Shown here: positions 10,260 through 20,873 of the stretch, piece after piece
How the letters are laid out: each line of letters starts with the position of its first letter
Position numbering within the stretch: the stretch's first letter is position 1
Assembly: GCF_000219625.1 (NCBI RefSeq)
Contig: NC_018218.1
Coordinates: 3,162,001 to 3,226,000, forward strand
Origin: Zymoseptoria tritici IPO323
Lineage: Eukaryota > Ascomycota > Dothideomycetes > Mycosphaerellales > Mycosphaerellaceae
Length of the DNA stretch: 64,000 bases
Direction of reading: 5' to 3'
The notes under the pieces: generated by a model
The model's input: the letters and a program-made list of their open reading frames with translations, nothing else
What the model was told of the DNA's origin: nothing
Database searches by the model: none
Program-made: the position numbers and the translations under genes

Positions 10260-11628
10260 TTAGGTCGGAGGCTGTAGGGGTTTCCGCGCGTAGCACACAA
10301 CGCTAGTTAGAGTCTGTTAGTAACGAAAGGCATATGCTTGGGAAATCAGGACTCACCCTTTCTGCCACCCATGGATCTTCCTCGTCACTGTAGGTTACAA
10401 AGTCAGCATCTTTCCTCACTAATCCAGATCAGTCGTATCTCGAGAGAACTCACCCGTCTCCTTTCTGACCTTCGCAATCAAAATCTTCGCCTCCTCCGCA
10501 CTCCATCCCAATACCCTCGTAAACGGCGCCATCGTAAATCCCTCCAGTCCCTCCAGGTAATTTAGACAGGTAAAGCGTCCGATCTCCTTCATCCTCTTGT
10601 CCTTCGGCCAGTCATTCGTCGGTCTCTTGACCTCTGTATAATGTACATCCACAAACCCGGCATCCTCCAGCATCCCGGGGAACTCGTTTACCTTTGGTAT
10701 TCTCTTCCCGAGCTGTGCGAATGCGGATTCGAGGAGTGCCCACCATTGAACAGACGGTGCGTCCGGCGTCACGCTCCCATCATCCGAGAAGGTTCCACAT
10801 TCGAGTTCAACGAGCTCGTACCAGCCGCCGGGTTTGAGGGCCGCGTAAATTTCCTTGTAAAGGGCCGGATGCGAGGAGACGGACCCCATTAGGAAGCGGG
10901 AATGGATCATGTCGAAGCGGTTCTGGCCAAAGGTCCTGCCGTCCCACTTTGTCAGTCCTGGAACATCCGTATTTTCCTCCTTTGTACCCACCACTCCTGC
11001 TCGAAATCATCCACCTCAAACCTGCAATTTGGCGCCACCCAATTCGGTTGTATAGGACTGAGATCAGTTCCAATGACTTGACAATCAGGGTATTGATCCG
11101 CCATGTCTATCGCCCATATTCCCGTCCCAGTGCCGATGTCGAGGATCTGTTTCGGGTCGGAGAGGGGGCAGAGATGCAACTTCCCATCCAGTTGGAGTTT
11201 GAGATTGTGGTGTTCAATGTCCATGCGGTTGAGTTCGGCTTCATCGTTTGGGAAGTGGTATTTACCGGCTTGGTCTGTGAGACGGAGGAGGGTTGTCAGT
11301 GGAGTCTGAGATGGAGAGATATGACTTCGTGGTGGTAAGAGATGTGGTGTTTCCGAGGAGGCAGCTGTGGAGACTTACAGCCATGATATCGTCGACCATG
11401 TTCGAATTGGTACTTTGTGATTGCTGAGATCAGACTCGTCGAACTGTTTGCGAGGGAAGCCCTAGATATCGAATCGACATCAGCACCGCCAGGAAATGCA
11501 GATACCAGATTTTCCCTGCCATACCTATCACCCCCAAAAGTGCTGTCATGATCATTCGCGTCGTCCGGCTCCATGACTTGGGCGCCCACAGTCGGTGCCT
11601 CGTTCTCGTCAAGTGTGTTGGGGGTCAT
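10260..11628 (-). CDS. LaeA-like S-adenosylmethionine-dependent methyltransferase
   Basis: Five exons on the minus strand: 11628-11379, 11274-10992, 10935-10454, 10387-10357 and 10302-10260, giving 362 aa. Splicing restores the conserved order [22 protein letters not shown] motif I ([16 protein letters not shown], residues 127-142), [27 protein letters not shown], and [13 protein letters not shown]. The last two small exons give VVCYARKP, the usual terminal beta-strand of this family. Members are related to the global secondary-metabolism regulator LaeA, but many are paralogues with unknown substrates. No biosynthetic cluster is evident nearby, so I call this LaeA-like and not LaeA. The exon 2/3 junction was chosen because only GTGGGT...GGCAG yields the family EWTF motif. 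Confidence 0.9.
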
Positions 11629-12544
11629 GGCGAAGAGAGCCGAGGCATCGCCTTGAGGAAAGTGGTGCAGAAGCAGAAGGAGGAGGAGTCAAGCCGTTTT
11701 TCCCAGCGCAGGGAATGCGATCGCGAGTGGCTACCGTGGGCGACGGAACGGACATGTGAGCAGAGAGGTGGAGGTGCAAGAGACGCAGCTCTTGAAGAGT
11801 ACCCATCATCTCAAGTTGTTCGGCACCTGTATTGTCTCATCGACGTAAACCGTTTTCCCTGTGACAGTTGACAGGCGTGAACTCAATTCATGGTCTGGGC
11901 CGGCAAATCGTGAGAAGGTAGGCGGTACCGTCCAATTCCCCTTTGCTATTGCCGAATCGGATGCAGAGCGGCCTCGCGGTGCAGGCGTGGTGCAGGCGTG
12001 GTGCTTGACCTCGCCCCCAAGCGTCGTCCAGTGCAATGCATCGTCAAGGATGTATGCAGCTCCCGGTATGCAACCGGACAGATTCCGAAGCGACGTGTAT
12101 AAAAGCATGCTGCTGGATCGACAACGACCTGCCGGGTCGGATGCCGAGGGCGTCAACCGGTGCAGGCTAATCATGTACAACGACGTATGATCAGCAGAAG
12201 TCCGGGAATCCTTCGACATTGAGGACAAGGCGATTCTTTCTACTTGGACCAAGCAGACAGTTGCCAATGGCTGGATGTCGAAGTTGTCGGTCCAGTCAAG
12301 CTAGGCGGTGGAGAGAGAGAGCCTCTCATAACCGTGAGGTTCACGATGGACTTGTCGCCATCACGGACTGCAAGGCCCAGATGGAGAAGAGATATGCAGT
12401 CCTCGATCCTCCATAATCGAAGCGAGACGAGCACCTGCGCGCGCCCTTAGATCCTTCGCGCGACCGTGTCGTCTATATAGCCATCCTGGCACCAGCCCGT
12501 CTCGCCAATCACCCTGTTAATACATCCCTGTCCCGCCTCTCACC
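11629..12544. other. Divergent intergenic region between methyltransferase and MetE-like gene
   Basis: About 0.9 kb with no supported gene. It includes a short tandem repeat at 11979-12003 (two and a bit copies of GTGCAGGCGTGG). A TATATAG-like stretch at 12474-12480 lies about 65 bp upstream of the start at 12545. Confidence 0.45.
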
Positions 12545-13443
12545 ATGACCTCCTCCCCATCATCACAGGAACCAACCTCTCTCGGCGTCCACCTCGTCGG
12601 CTCCGCCCCTTTCCCTTCCACCTCGACCGCCTTCCGCGAACATGCTCTTGGTCTTCCCTCTCGCCTCAAACGCATTCCCGACGGCGAGACGGGTGAAAGA
12701 CATTACTTCACTGCATTCCAGGCGGGTAAATTCTCCGCTGCCCCGGAAGTGCTGGTGGATTTCACGGATAATCAAGATAGTCAGAGGAAGGACTTCACCG
12801 TTGAGGAGGTCAAAGCTGCCGTGGAGAAGTTGGAGGCAAAGGGAGGGATTGAGACGGGCTATGACGTTGCGGCGAATGAGAGCTATAGTGTTTTTAGGAA
12901 ATTGAAGGAGGAGGGTGTCATACCGAAAGATGTAAAGTTCCAGGTTGGGATCCCGTCGTATGTCCTTCCTCGTTGTGATTGCTTCCTACCTCAAGCCCAA
13001 CCAAATAATGCACGATTTGTGATTCGACGTAGAGTGGCATCCACCATCGGTCCCATGATCAACCACGCCTTTCAACCCGCCCTCGAACCACTCTACGAAG
13101 CCTCTCTCTTCCGCGCTCTTCAGAACATTCAAGCCGCGATCCCGCACGACCAACTTTCCATCCAACTGGACCTAGCAGTCGACATGGCATTCTGGGAAGG
13201 CCAGTACTTGACGCCTTGGTTCGCTCAAGGCGAAGGAGTGGACGCAGTGAGGGAGTATATCGTAGCGTACGTCGGTAGGATGATGGCGCGCATCGAGGAG
13301 GACGTAGAATTAGGAGTGCATTTCTGCTACGGTAGGCTTTTTGAACCAATCCTCTCGAGAGTCGATATATCTCCCAGTCGACACGGATGGGCTGAACGGC
13401 TGATTATCAATTGATTCTCTTACAGGCGACATGGCCCATAAAC

Positions 13444-13456
13444 ACTTCTACGAACC
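13444..13456 (+). repeat. Target-site duplication, left copy
   Basis: Thirteen bases identical to 14216-14228. In this copy they are the in-frame host codons for HFYEP. Confidence 0.85.
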
Positions 13457-14215
13457 GACGGCCGAACAGACTGCACCTTCACGTGGTGGCCGTCGTAAGT
13501 ACCTTCCTCAGAAGGGAAACTAAGACAGTCTGGAAGAAACCTCCTCGAAAACCTCTCGAAATCCGCCTAAAATCCTCTCGAAATCCGCCTCGAAATACAA
13601 GCTATAACAGAACAACGGCACGATTTAAACGAACAGCCCTCTACGTTACGAACAAGAAGAAGAAGCAGTCTACTCTATCCTATACGCGCACCTCCTTAAA
13701 ATCCGAACCGAAGCACTTTAAAGAGCTGGAACAGTTGGTAGAATCTATAACTCTGCGATTAACCTGCGTAGCTGTATGCGTTTGGAAGCGGCATATAGTT
13801 CCACAAAGGCATATTAAGGACAAGAGAAGGCAGCGAGTTAGATAGCTGCTTCTGCTTTTGCACTGCTTTTGCACAGCATTTTGCACTGCTTGCACGGCAT
13901 TTTGCACTGCTTTTGCGCTACATCTCTTTCGAATTCGCAGCGTGTGTGCGAAGCAGAAGGATCCGCTAAAAATTCTGCAAAAGCTTAGCGCGAAAATTCT
14001 GTAGCCTTAGGCTGCAACACTCGTTTAATTTCCTTTGTCTCGCATTTGTTTAAAGTCCTTTAGCATTGCCTTAGGCACGGGGTCTCCCCTAAGGTCAAAG
14101 AATACCGAAAAATCTAATTATAACTAGATCTACTGCTTTGCCTTTATAGCAAAGCCGTCCTACATAGTCTTGGACTCCGAAAGGACGTAAATGGAACAAA
14201 CAAACAAACAAACAA
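13457..14215 (+). mobile_element. Short non-LTR retroelement (SINE-like or 5'-truncated LINE) inside the MetE-like gene
   Basis: The insert is flanked by a perfect 13-bp direct repeat, ACTTCTACGAACC, at 13444-13456 and 14216-14228, and ends in a (CAAA)n tail at about 14195-14215. Target-site duplication plus a 3' simple A-rich tail and no terminal inverted repeats is the hallmark of target-primed reverse transcription. The body has no ORF with a reverse transcriptase. It contains GACGGCC...GGCCGTC at its 5' end, able to form a hairpin, and an internal array of TTTTGCACTGC-like units at 13853-13918. The family is not identified; a tRNA-derived head (A/B boxes) was looked for and not convincingly found. 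Confidence 0.8.
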
Positions 14216-14228
14216 ACTTCTACGAACC
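14216..14228 (+). repeat. Target-site duplication, right copy
   Basis: Second copy of the 13-bp direct repeat, immediately after the (CAAA)n tail of the inserted element. The host coding sequence continues directly from it. Confidence 0.85.
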
Positions 14229-14774
14229 ACCTACAACCCTAGCCATCACCTCCCTGCTCACCCACATGCTCGTCTTTCCTCATCGTATTTCGTACATCCA
14301 CTTTCCCATCCCCGTCTCCGCACAGACCTCCCTCCCCACCTTCCTCGCTCCTCTAACTGACATCACTCCGACTTTGATGGAAAAGGGGCTGGAGGTGTAC
14401 CCTGGAGTCGTGCAGTTTGATGATGAGAAGGGTACGAGGGAGAGGATTGCGGCTGTGACGAGAGCGTGTCCTGGGTTGAAGTTTGGAGTTGCGACGGAGT
14501 GTGGGTGGGGGAGGACGCCGGAGGAGCAGATCGGTGGGATCATGAAATTGTTGACGCGGTTGAGTTCGGAGGTGGAGACTTGAGAGCGAGGAGGGCGAGG
14601 GAGAGAGCAGTAAGAACGGAGGGAATGAGGTGATGAGATCTAAGCCATGCGATGTGAAGAGAGAGACAGAGCCATGACGATTGACACAATAAGCCAGATG
14701 TACAAAGATGATGATAAAAGTCAAAAACTCTAGCCCGAAGAACTCCATCTATCGCGTGTGGACGCGGATCTCTT

Positions 14775-17700
14775 CTAGTACACCTCAAGCACATACCTCA
14801 TCTCATCCTTCAATCTCTCAATCTCCTTGGGTCCACTCATTTTCTTGCCCAAACTCTTGCCCTCCACCTCGACCGCCTCCTCAAGGACAGCCTGCACATC
14901 CGGAACGGGCCACGTGGGACCACAAAGATAGAAAGCTCCATCCTGCCTCAAGTACGCCCTCCTGATATCATCAATCGTCTGGCGCATGCGATCCTGGATG
15001 TAAATCTTCTGCGGCTGATCACGCGAGAACGCACGGCCGAGCAGAGTGATTATACCCGCGTCTTGGTACGCCTCCCATTCTTCGCCGTAGAGGTATTCTT
15101 CCCGTTGATGGCGGGCGCCCATGTAGAGGAAGACGTCACCGATTTCCATGCCTTGTGCTTTCTGCCAGGCGCGTTCCTGGACGAAAGCGCGGAATGGGGC
15201 GAGACCAGTTCCGAGACCGGCCATGATGATGGGCTGGGTGGATTTCGGAGGCAGTTTCATGACGGAGGGTTTGATGGAGACGGTGACGGGGGAGCCGACG
15301 GCTAGGGAGTTGAGATAGCGAGTGGCTTGGCCGAAGCGGTCGCGGCCCTTGGGATCGACCCAGTTGACGGTGACGATGAGGAGGGAGACGGAGTTGGGGG
15401 TCACCTTTTGCGAGGACGCAATCGAGTACTCGCGGCGTTTCATAGGGGAGACGATGCGGACGATGTCGTGGAAGGAAGGGTGCGCGGAGGGGAACTCGAG
15501 GAGGACGTCGGCGAAAGTGACGGTGTCGACTTCGGCGCGGCGTTTGAATTCTTGCTGCGCTTCTTGGTTGCCGCCTGTGCCGAGGAGAAGGAGCTCGGTC
15601 TTTTCTTTCTCGTCAGAGGCGAACTCACTGAGGGCCTCGTAGAACCGTTTGGGAGGACGGCCGAAGATGTCGACGTTTTGGACGAGGGACTGGTAGACGG
15701 TGCGGTTCTCGAGGATGGAGGCATCCTCGCGGGAGGGAACCTCGACGATCTCATCCGGGTTAAGGCCATACCACTTGATGAACTCTTCCACGTGCGCCTT
15801 GTCGTTCTCAGCATGAATGCCGAGAGCCTCGCCAATGTCGTACTTGACACCGCTGTCGCCGAGGTCAAACTCGATGTGGAAGATGTTGCGGTCATAGGAT
15901 GCTGGTGTGAGACGACGGTGCTCCTTGACGTGCACGATGGCGGTCTTCGCGCTGAGGTCTGGGCGGAGAGCGGTAGCCGTGCCATATGCTTCCTTGAAAG
16001 CCAAACCCTTGGCGGCGACCTCCCAAGTGCGGAGGTAGGATGGAGGCTCCTCGTCGACTTTCTCGTAGGCGGCAAAGCTGTTGATGGCGAGGTCCTCGGC
16101 AGGTAGGATTGCCTCATTCGCCTCAAGTTCAACGGTGAGCCAGGCTTCAGGAACTTCGACCTGTTTGAAAGCAGATTCCAGCTCAGTGGCGAGGGTGTTG
16201 AGGGCATCACCGCCGTTGTTGAGCTTCTTCAAGCCAGCCTGATAGACATCCGGCGTGGCGGTCTTGAGGAAGGCCAATTGCAACAAGTAGGACTCGAGGG
16301 TGTTGTCCGCCTCGACGGCCGGACTGGCCGAGGGATCCAACACGTAGAGCGAGAGCTTCTTGACGGCAATCGCCTTTCGAACAGGAGTGCTGAGCTTCTT
16401 CTCAACATCCTCGTCCTTCCATCCAGCAGACTTGAGGATCAAGATGCCCTCGTCTTTGATGCTGTTCACGACAGCAAAGTCCTTGAGCAGCTTCTCAGAT
16501 CCAACAACCACGACATCAGCGTCGGTGACACTGTACGCCGACTCGATGCTCTTGGATCCAACCCTCAAATCAGTCCTCAAAGCACCGCCCTGAGCCAAGT
16601 TGTCATGACCACTGCGAATTACAACGTTGAGCCCGCTGTTGTCAGAAAGCAGCTGGCCGACCATGACAGGCGCACCCACGCTCTGGCTGTCATTGGTGAC
16701 ATCCCAGAAAGTATACTGCTTGGTGTCGTTGCTGGTGAGGGAGATGGGCACGAAGTCCGCAGCTTCCTGGCCAGGCTTGCTGCCCAATCGCTGGAGCAAC
16801 TTCTGCACCTTGGCAACAGTCCACACGGTGTCGCGGGCGTACTTGACGTCGAACACGCTGGGAGACTTGCCGGAAGTCATGCTGGCAAAGTTGACAGCAG
16901 CGACCACATCAGCGTAGAGGCTGCTCGTGACGCTCGAGTCGACCACACTCGCATGGTCATGGACCTGTCCGAGAACAGTCACCTGCTGAGCGGTAGTCGG
17001 CAGCGCAGCGAGGAAGTCCTCCTCCGAGAAGGGCCTGTAGATGCGGACATTGACCACACCGACCTTGACGCCCTGCTGAGCCAGCGCCTCGGCGACTTGA
17101 GCAGAAACACTCGCCTCCACAGTTCCAAACACAACCAGGACATTCTCCGGTGCAGCGTGACCATGATACTCGAACGCCTTGTACTCGGTTCCCAACTCGG
17201 CATTGAACGCAGCGAGCATCTTCTCCAACTTGCCCTCGTTCGTCAACCTCTTACTCGCCAGATCCTCCTTGACGGCGCCCAACACGCCATCATACGTCTT
17301 CTTCAACCCCTCCACGCTCAACACGTCCACCACCCGCGTCGTCTCGCGTCCCACAGTGATGCCATCATACGTGTGAATTGTAGGAACAATTGAGGAGAGC
17401 AGGGTCGACAACAAGGCCATGTGCTGCACCTCGTACGCGCTCCGACTGCTCACCAGTCCCAGTCCCAGCTCTTCCGCGACGCTCAACGCGGCGACATAGT
17501 CCGTGACAAGTCCGCTCTTAGTGTCCGCCGCGTAGTCCACCGCCGCGACCTGCAGCGCCGTTGGGTTGGCCACATCGTACAAAAGGCTCAACTGATCCAA
17601 CGCGGGACGGAGATGAAGCAGACTGCCCGCGGAAGCGACAATAGATTGTGGAACGTGTCTCTTGGAGAGGTCAAAGTCCGGGCTGAACATGTAGCCCAAC

Positions 17701-18005
17701 GCCAGGGTGCCCGCTCCATTGCGAGTTTGGAGGCATTGTACGCCAGTGACTTCGCCGTGGGCGTTCTTGGACTGCTCCTTGTACCAGCTGCGAGCGGCGA
17801 TGTCGAGGTCGAAGGTCTCCGGAGAGTAGGCGAAGATTTTGTCGGAGAGGGCGTAGGCGACTTGTTGGACGAGGGTTTGGGCGGTGAGGTATGTTGGCCC
17901 GGAGAGGGAGGAGAGGGACACGTTTTGGCCGAATGGCAAGGCAGTGGACTGCGGTTTGAAGTCTTGTGGTGCGGAGGCGCCGCCTTCGCTGGTTTGGAGG
18001 TGCAT
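14775..18005 (-). CDS. MET10: Sulfite reductase [NADPH] flavoprotein alpha component
   Basis: A single exon of 1076 aa from the ATG at 18005. An upstream in-frame ATG at 18095 would add a basic, unconserved 30 residues. The N-terminal part (about 30-450) is the pyruvate:ferredoxin oxidoreductase-like region typical of Met10, including the segment with EYKAFEYHGHAAPENVLVVFG. The C-terminal half is a ferredoxin-NADP reductase module, with the FAD-binding RREYSIASSQ motif (about residue 855), the NADPH-binding GLGTGLAPFRAFVQER motif (about 927) and the terminal RYVLEVY. With the beta subunit Met5 it reduces sulfite to sulfide with NADPH in sulfate assimilation. Length and domain order match full-length fungal enzymes, so the gene appears intact. 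Confidence 0.96.
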   Translation of the reverse strand: MHLQTSEGGASAPQDFKPQSTALPFGQNVSLSSLSGPTYLTAQTLVQQVAYALSDKIFAYSPETFDLDIAARSWYKEQSKNAHGEVTGVQCLQTRNGAGTLALGYMFSPDFDLSKRHVPQSIVASAGSLLHLRPALDQLSLLYDVANPTALQVAAVDYAADTKSGLVTDYVAALSVAEELGLGLVSSRSAYEVQHMALLSTLLSSIVPTIHTYDGITVGRETTRVVDVLSVEGLKKTYDGVLGAVKEDLASKRLTNEGKLEKMLAAFNAELGTEYKAFEYHGHAAPENVLVVFGTVEASVSAQVAEALAQQGVKVGVVNVRIYRPFSEEDFLAALPTTAQQVTVLGQVHDHASVVDSSVTSSLYADVVAAVNFASMTSGKSPSVFDVKYARDTVWTVAKVQKLLQRLGSKPGQEAADFVPISLTSNDTKQYTFWDVTNDSQSVGAPVMVGQLLSDNSGLNVVIRSGHDNLAQGGALRTDLRVGSKSIESAYSVTDADVVVVGSEKLLKDFAVVNSIKDEGILILKSAGWKDEDVEKKLSTPVRKAIAVKKLSLYVLDPSASPAVEADNTLESYLLQLAFLKTATPDVYQAGLKKLNNGGDALNTLATELESAFKQVEVPEAWLTVELEANEAILPAEDLAINSFAAYEKVDEEPPSYLRTWEVAAKGLAFKEAYGTATALRPDLSAKTAIVHVKEHRRLTPASYDRNIFHIEFDLGDSGVKYDIGEALGIHAENDKAHVEEFIKWYGLNPDEIVEVPSREDASILENRTVYQSLVQNVDIFGRPPKRFYEALSEFASDEKEKTELLLLGTGGNQEAQQEFKRRAEVDTVTFADVLLEFPSAHPSFHDIVRIVSPMKRREYSIASSQKVTPNSVSLLIVTVNWVDPKGRDRFGQATRYLNSLAVGSPVTVSIKPSVMKLPPKSTQPIIMAGLGTGLAPFRAFVQERAWQKAQGMEIGDVFLYMGARHQREEYLYGEEWEAYQDAGIITLLGRAFSRDQPQKIYIQDRMRQTIDDIRRAYLRQDGAFYLCGPTWPVPDVQAVLEEAVEVEGKSLGKKMSGPKEIERLKDEMRYVLEVY

Positions 18006-18815
18006 GACAGGCGGGTGAGAGGCAATCGGAGGCAATCGGTCGGCTTTTGAGGACTTCAATCGCCGTCGAATGTGTTTGCGAACAGGAACTCGCAATTGAA
18101 CACTTCTTCACAAAAGACAGTGAGGAGAGAACAAGCAGGAGAAGATAATTCACGTCTAGATTCAACCGCGGTAAAGGTAGATCCGCCACGCGCCTCTGGA
18201 ATTCCCGTCCGCTTTTGTGCTTTGTGAGCATTTACAAAATTATCGATGGCGTGATTCCGGAAAATGTCCCCGACTTCGGCGGCGCGGGCTACCCCAGATT
18301 GATGGCTATTTGATTAGCCGGGGCATCCATCTTTCACGTGCACGATGCTAGCAGAGATGCAAGTGTTCCAAGTTGTTGAGTGAATATCTACTTCAAAGGA
18401 GGAAGCGATGATATATGGTCCTTGTTCTCTTCGAACTAGTTCTCCTACGGACTTGTTCTTGATCCTGATGACTACTACGTAAACGGAAGCGGTCCAATGT
18501 GTTGCCATCACATGAAAACACCATCAGTCCGTCCTCCAAACGCACTGGTCTCAAGCAAAATCATACAACAACTACGCTAGGGTATTTCGAAAACCAAAAG
18601 CCAACAATCAAGAAACGAGCAACAATCTGCTCACCACCACCCCGTCTTCATCCCTCCGTTCACCAACCCTCATCAACCCCCAAACCTCATCCTCAACCCA
18701 GCCACACTCTGCGCCATGCCCAAAAACTCACTCCCTGCCTCGACGAACGACTCCGATCTCCGATAATCTACTCGAGTAAAGTTCAGCAGACGGTTCAGGG
18801 TTCATGAAAAGGATT
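18006..18815. other. MET10 promoter and downstream spacer
   Basis: About 0.8 kb upstream of MET10 (minus strand) and downstream of the low-complexity gene. It contains a TCACGTG site (see separate entry). No additional gene was seen; the 102-codon frame at 18499-18807 is compositionally simple (His/Pro/Thr) and is not called. Confidence 0.45.
18334..18340 (+). promoter_or_regulatory. TCACGTG box upstream of MET10
   Basis: A TCACGTG heptamer about 330 bp upstream of the MET10 start codon. In yeasts the Cbf1 bHLH factor binds this sequence in sulfur-assimilation promoters. Whether the same factor acts here is inference, and a single E-box can occur by chance. Confidence 0.35.
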
Positions 18816-19752
18816 CTACTCCTTCGCAGCACCTAAAGGAAAGTCCTCCAGCGGTCCCGATGTGGCGCTCATTCCACCCGCAGACTTATCCGCCGCAGCA
18901 GGAATCGCCGCGGTTGGAGCTGTAGCCGGTGTCAAGGTCAGAGGAGCTGTCACGGTACTGGGCTCGTTGGGTTTCGCGGTGGTGGAGTCGGATGTCGGCG
19001 CGGTGGAGGAAGTGCCGTCGAGTGCTGAAACGGACTTGGGCGCTTCGGTGGTCGTTGCTGGAGCTGCGGCGGGAGTGTGTTGCTCGGCTGGGCGGTATTA
19101 GCTTGGCTGTCATGCTTCCTTGGCGATGTTCATTTCATACCTGGAGGAGTCTCAATCTGCTTCAGCACCGCTGCAGAACCATCATTCTTCGGCGGCAGAG
19201 CAGGTGGCGTCTCATCCACAGCCGACACGGGCTCCGAGTTGCCAGCAGCCGCAGAGGTCGCAGGCGAGACTTTGTCCTGTTTCACGTCGCTTGTAGTCGC
19301 TGCCGCGGTCGCGGGCAGTGTTGAGGTGTCCTTCGTGGTAGCAGCATCTTTTGCAGCAGTCGTAGTCTGTGGACCAGCTGGCGGCAGCTCTTTGCCCGTG
19401 TTCGGCGGGTTGGCGGCCGCAGCAGCAGCGGTGAGGGTGTTGGTCGTTGTCGTAATCGCGGGAGTCGAAGTTTGAGTGGGAGTCTGCTCGACAGGCTTCG
19501 CGGGCGGTGGGGGTGGAGGTGGAGTATCAGCAGCGGGGGCGGCGGTTTGCTGGGCAGCAGGCTGTTGCTGTTGCTGTGCTTGCGGCTTGTCCTTGTTGCG
19601 CTTGGAGAAGAAGCCTTTCAGGGTTCGTTTCGCGAGTCCCTTGACTCTCTCGACGGCATCGGGAGCTGGTGGGGGATGTCAGTGAGTTGTAGGTCGCGGA
19701 GCTATGGCCAATAGAGCTGCCAGGAAAGGTAAGACATACGAACACCAGGCAT
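18816..19752 (-). CDS. Low-complexity Ala/Thr/Pro-rich protein of unknown function
   Basis: Three exons (19752-19740, 19665-19141, 19087-18816) join in frame to 269 aa. The first coding exon is only 13 nt and its 74-nt intron has a GTATGT donor and CACCAG acceptor; the second intron, GTATGA...GCCCAG, is 53 nt. The product begins MPGVPPDAVERVKGLAKRTL, a short basic amphipathic helix, then a KRNKDK cluster, polyglutamine (QQQQQ), a run of prolines (TPPPPPPPAKP), and long Ala/Thr/Ser-rich stretches with no cysteine. Such composition suggests an intrinsically disordered protein, possibly membrane-surface associated through the N-terminal helix. I do not recognise a family. The exon structure is supported because both introns are needed to keep one open frame. 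Confidence 0.7.
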
Positions 19753-20873
19753 CGTGGGAAGCTGACCGCCGAGGTCGAGTACGGGGTGTCAGAGGATCGA
19801 CGCGTTGCTGTATGCTGGTAGAGAAGCTGTCTCGCGATGGAGTGCTGGTCGATGAGGGTTGCAAACGAAAGTGGTACTGAACAAGGCGCAGTCAAGCAGT
19901 GAATGATGTATCCGAGGAGACACTGTCAATTGGAGGTGTCGTGGCAGGAGTGAGAAGGACACCTCAGGATCGGATGCTTCCACCCTTCCAGGTTCCCCTT
20001 CCCGCAAACGAGATGACAACCGCCGTGCAGCAAGGTAGATCTGAGCCAAAGCCACGCCCTGTCCTTTCCTCCCTTTTCACCTAGTTCCATACCTTTGTGC
20101 GATTTTGCATGTGACGTTTCGCGTCACGAGGTTGCTGAAATGACAACGCAACAGGCTATTTTGTCCTTGAACACCTCCTGGAGCGAACTTGGATGACGGA
20201 ATACAAGAGTAACAGAGGACAGCTTTTTGTGCGTGAAGCTGTTCCCCGGTCATCGTCCAAGAATAGAATACAGAAGCTCGAGCTGCAACGCCCCGTTCCG
20301 TACACAATAATGTGGGGAGAGTTTCAAGGCGTGACGGATGGACGGACACATCACAGGATAGTTGGAGGCACGACTCATGGGCCTGTCTTCACTAGGTATA
20401 CAGACAATTCAACGTCCTCGAACGGAAACTGAGGCCAACTGACCGGGAGGACCATCGCTTGGAAGACTCGTCAGAAGCCATGCACCTCGGAATTGAGAAG
20501 TACACAACCATACAAGGGAGATCCGGGTGGAAAGCTGTTGGCAACGAGAAACGGCCGCTACTTTGGCACTTTGAAGACAACTCGTATCTTGAGCGAACGT
20601 CACTTCGTGCGCTCTGCATGCAATGGAAAGATTCCGACCAAGTCCCTCTCCATTGTCCAAGAATGGAGATGCACACTTTCACTGACACGTGGAGCACGAC
20701 GGCCCGCTGCCGATCGGCTGTTGCTAGGTCGAGTGCATATCACCAAACAAGGAAGGAACGACGACCCACGTCACTCGAGGATATTCCGACCATGGCTTGC
20801 GGTGGTACAGCATTCCGACGATTAATTGCATTTCGAAAAAAGACCGTAGTCCATGCGCAAATAAAGCGCTGCT
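19753..20873. other. Divergent intergenic region upstream of the exoglucanase gene
   Basis: About 1.1 kb. Small overlapping frames on both strands lack domains and consistent splicing. It probably holds the promoters of the low-complexity gene (minus) and the glucanase (plus). Confidence 0.4.

Larger units (their letters stand above)
12545..14583 (+). pseudogene. MetE/UROD-like superfamily protein gene disrupted by a retroelement
   Basis: Exons 12545-12957 and 13033-13331 are joined by a GTATGT...CGTAG intron. A second intron, 13332-13425, leads to GDMAHKHFYEP. The reading frame is then broken by a 759-bp element. Coding resumes after a second copy of the 13-bp target at 14229 and runs to the stop at 14583 (PTTLAITSLL...FGVATECGWGRTPEEQ). 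Without the insertion the exons add to exactly 366 codons, so the host frame was intact before insertion. GVHLVGSAPFP, RIPDGETGER and FGVATECGWGRTP match fungal proteins of the cobalamin-independent methionine synthase/uroporphyrinogen decarboxylase-like fold, usually uncharacterised. As it stands, translation would run about 23 codons into the element and stop, losing the C-terminal third. Confidence 0.85.

Noticed and set aside
11979..12003. GTGCAGGCGTGG direct repeats
   Set aside because: Only about two copies in an intergenic region; too little to suggest function.
15327..16106. 259-codon plus-strand frame inside MET10
   Set aside because: Exact antisense of the conserved FNR domain coding region; MET10 explains the sequence.
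16278..17393. 371-codon plus-strand frame inside MET10
   Set aside because: Antisense of the N-terminal part of MET10; open only because of GC-rich codon usage.
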